This document shows, in pieces, positions 59,792 through 60,607 of a stretch of DNA of 60,607 bases (its first letter is position 1; each line of letters begins with the position of its first letter). A program made the translations under genes and the position numbers. This DNA comes from Cognatilysobacter segetis. GTDB lineage: Bacteria; Pseudomonadota; Gammaproteobacteria; Xanthomonadales; Xanthomonadaceae. The notes under the pieces are model-generated. The model saw only the letters and a program-made list of their open reading frames with translations, ran no database searches and had not been told where the DNA came from. The DNA is taken from positions 1-60,607 of the forward strand of contig NZ_SMRQ01000016.1 in the NCBI RefSeq assembly GCF_004359965.1, written 5' to 3'.

Positions 59792-60607
<816 letters not shown>

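Overview
The window is about 70% GC (estimated by eye), densely coded, and free of mobile elements, rRNA, tRNA or CRISPR arrays that I can recognise. Family content and gene order point to the chromosome of a gammaproteobacterium of the Xanthomonadaceae/Lysobacteraceae, most like Lysobacter or Luteimonas. The main pointers are a ftsY - membrane-anchored protein - mutY - yggX operon divergent from rsmD-coaD, a Xanthomonas-type alpha-amino acid ester hydrolase, and many Xanthomonad DUF genes (DUF1203, DUF1615, DUF1993, DUF2388, DUF3228, DUF4105).

Layout. 0-10 kb: the tail of an unknown gene, a DUF3228 gene, an OafA-type acyltransferase with an SGNH domain, a DUF2231/sorbosone-dehydrogenase pair, a FAD oxidoreductase, a methyltransferase, an M14 peptidase-like enzyme, an RluF-type pseudouridine synthase and a RIO-type kinase. 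10-21 kb: mostly redox and hydrolytic enzymes: a one-cysteine glutaredoxin-like protein, a PfpI/YhbO deglycase-like protein, a YahK-like alcohol dehydrogenase, the ester hydrolase, an old-yellow-enzyme reductase, a periplasmic peroxiredoxin, an esterase, upp and an M13 metallopeptidase. 21-25 kb: a stand-alone receiver, a hybrid histidine kinase and a diguanylate cyclase with a predicted periplasmic OB-fold sensor. 25-45 kb: an accessory-looking stretch of short, often single-gene units, many stress-related, with two more GGDEF proteins, three SDR enzymes, a Sir2 deacetylase, a hibernation-factor-like protein, a CheY/CheX pair and two SRAP (YedK) paralogues. 45-60.6 kb: mainly housekeeping genes, including a BaiN-type flavoprotein, a beta-lactamase-fold hydrolase, a TrhO-like protein, a DeaD-type helicase, SelO, Uup, YggX, MutY, FtsY, RsmD and the start of CoaD.

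How the genes work together. Signalling is the strongest theme. Three diguanylate cyclases, all with an intact active-site motif and an RxxD inhibitory site, lie within 20 kb without any recognisable EAL or HD-GYP enzyme. A CheY-like receiver is followed by a CheX-type phosphatase fused to MshEN-like repeats, a known c-di-GMP-binding fold. A second theme is protein, nucleic-acid and oxidative-damage care: SRAP, MutY, YggX, PfpI, peroxiredoxin, OYE, SelO and Sir2.

Most noteworthy: the SRAP paralogue at 25568-26284 has lost all four known YedK catalytic residues, while the copy at 40707-41390 keeps them. Also notable are the MshEN-CheX fusion, the HExxH plus DUF4105 secreted protein, and the OB-fold diguanylate cyclase. 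All functional calls come from reading the sequence and from family knowledge; no database search was run.
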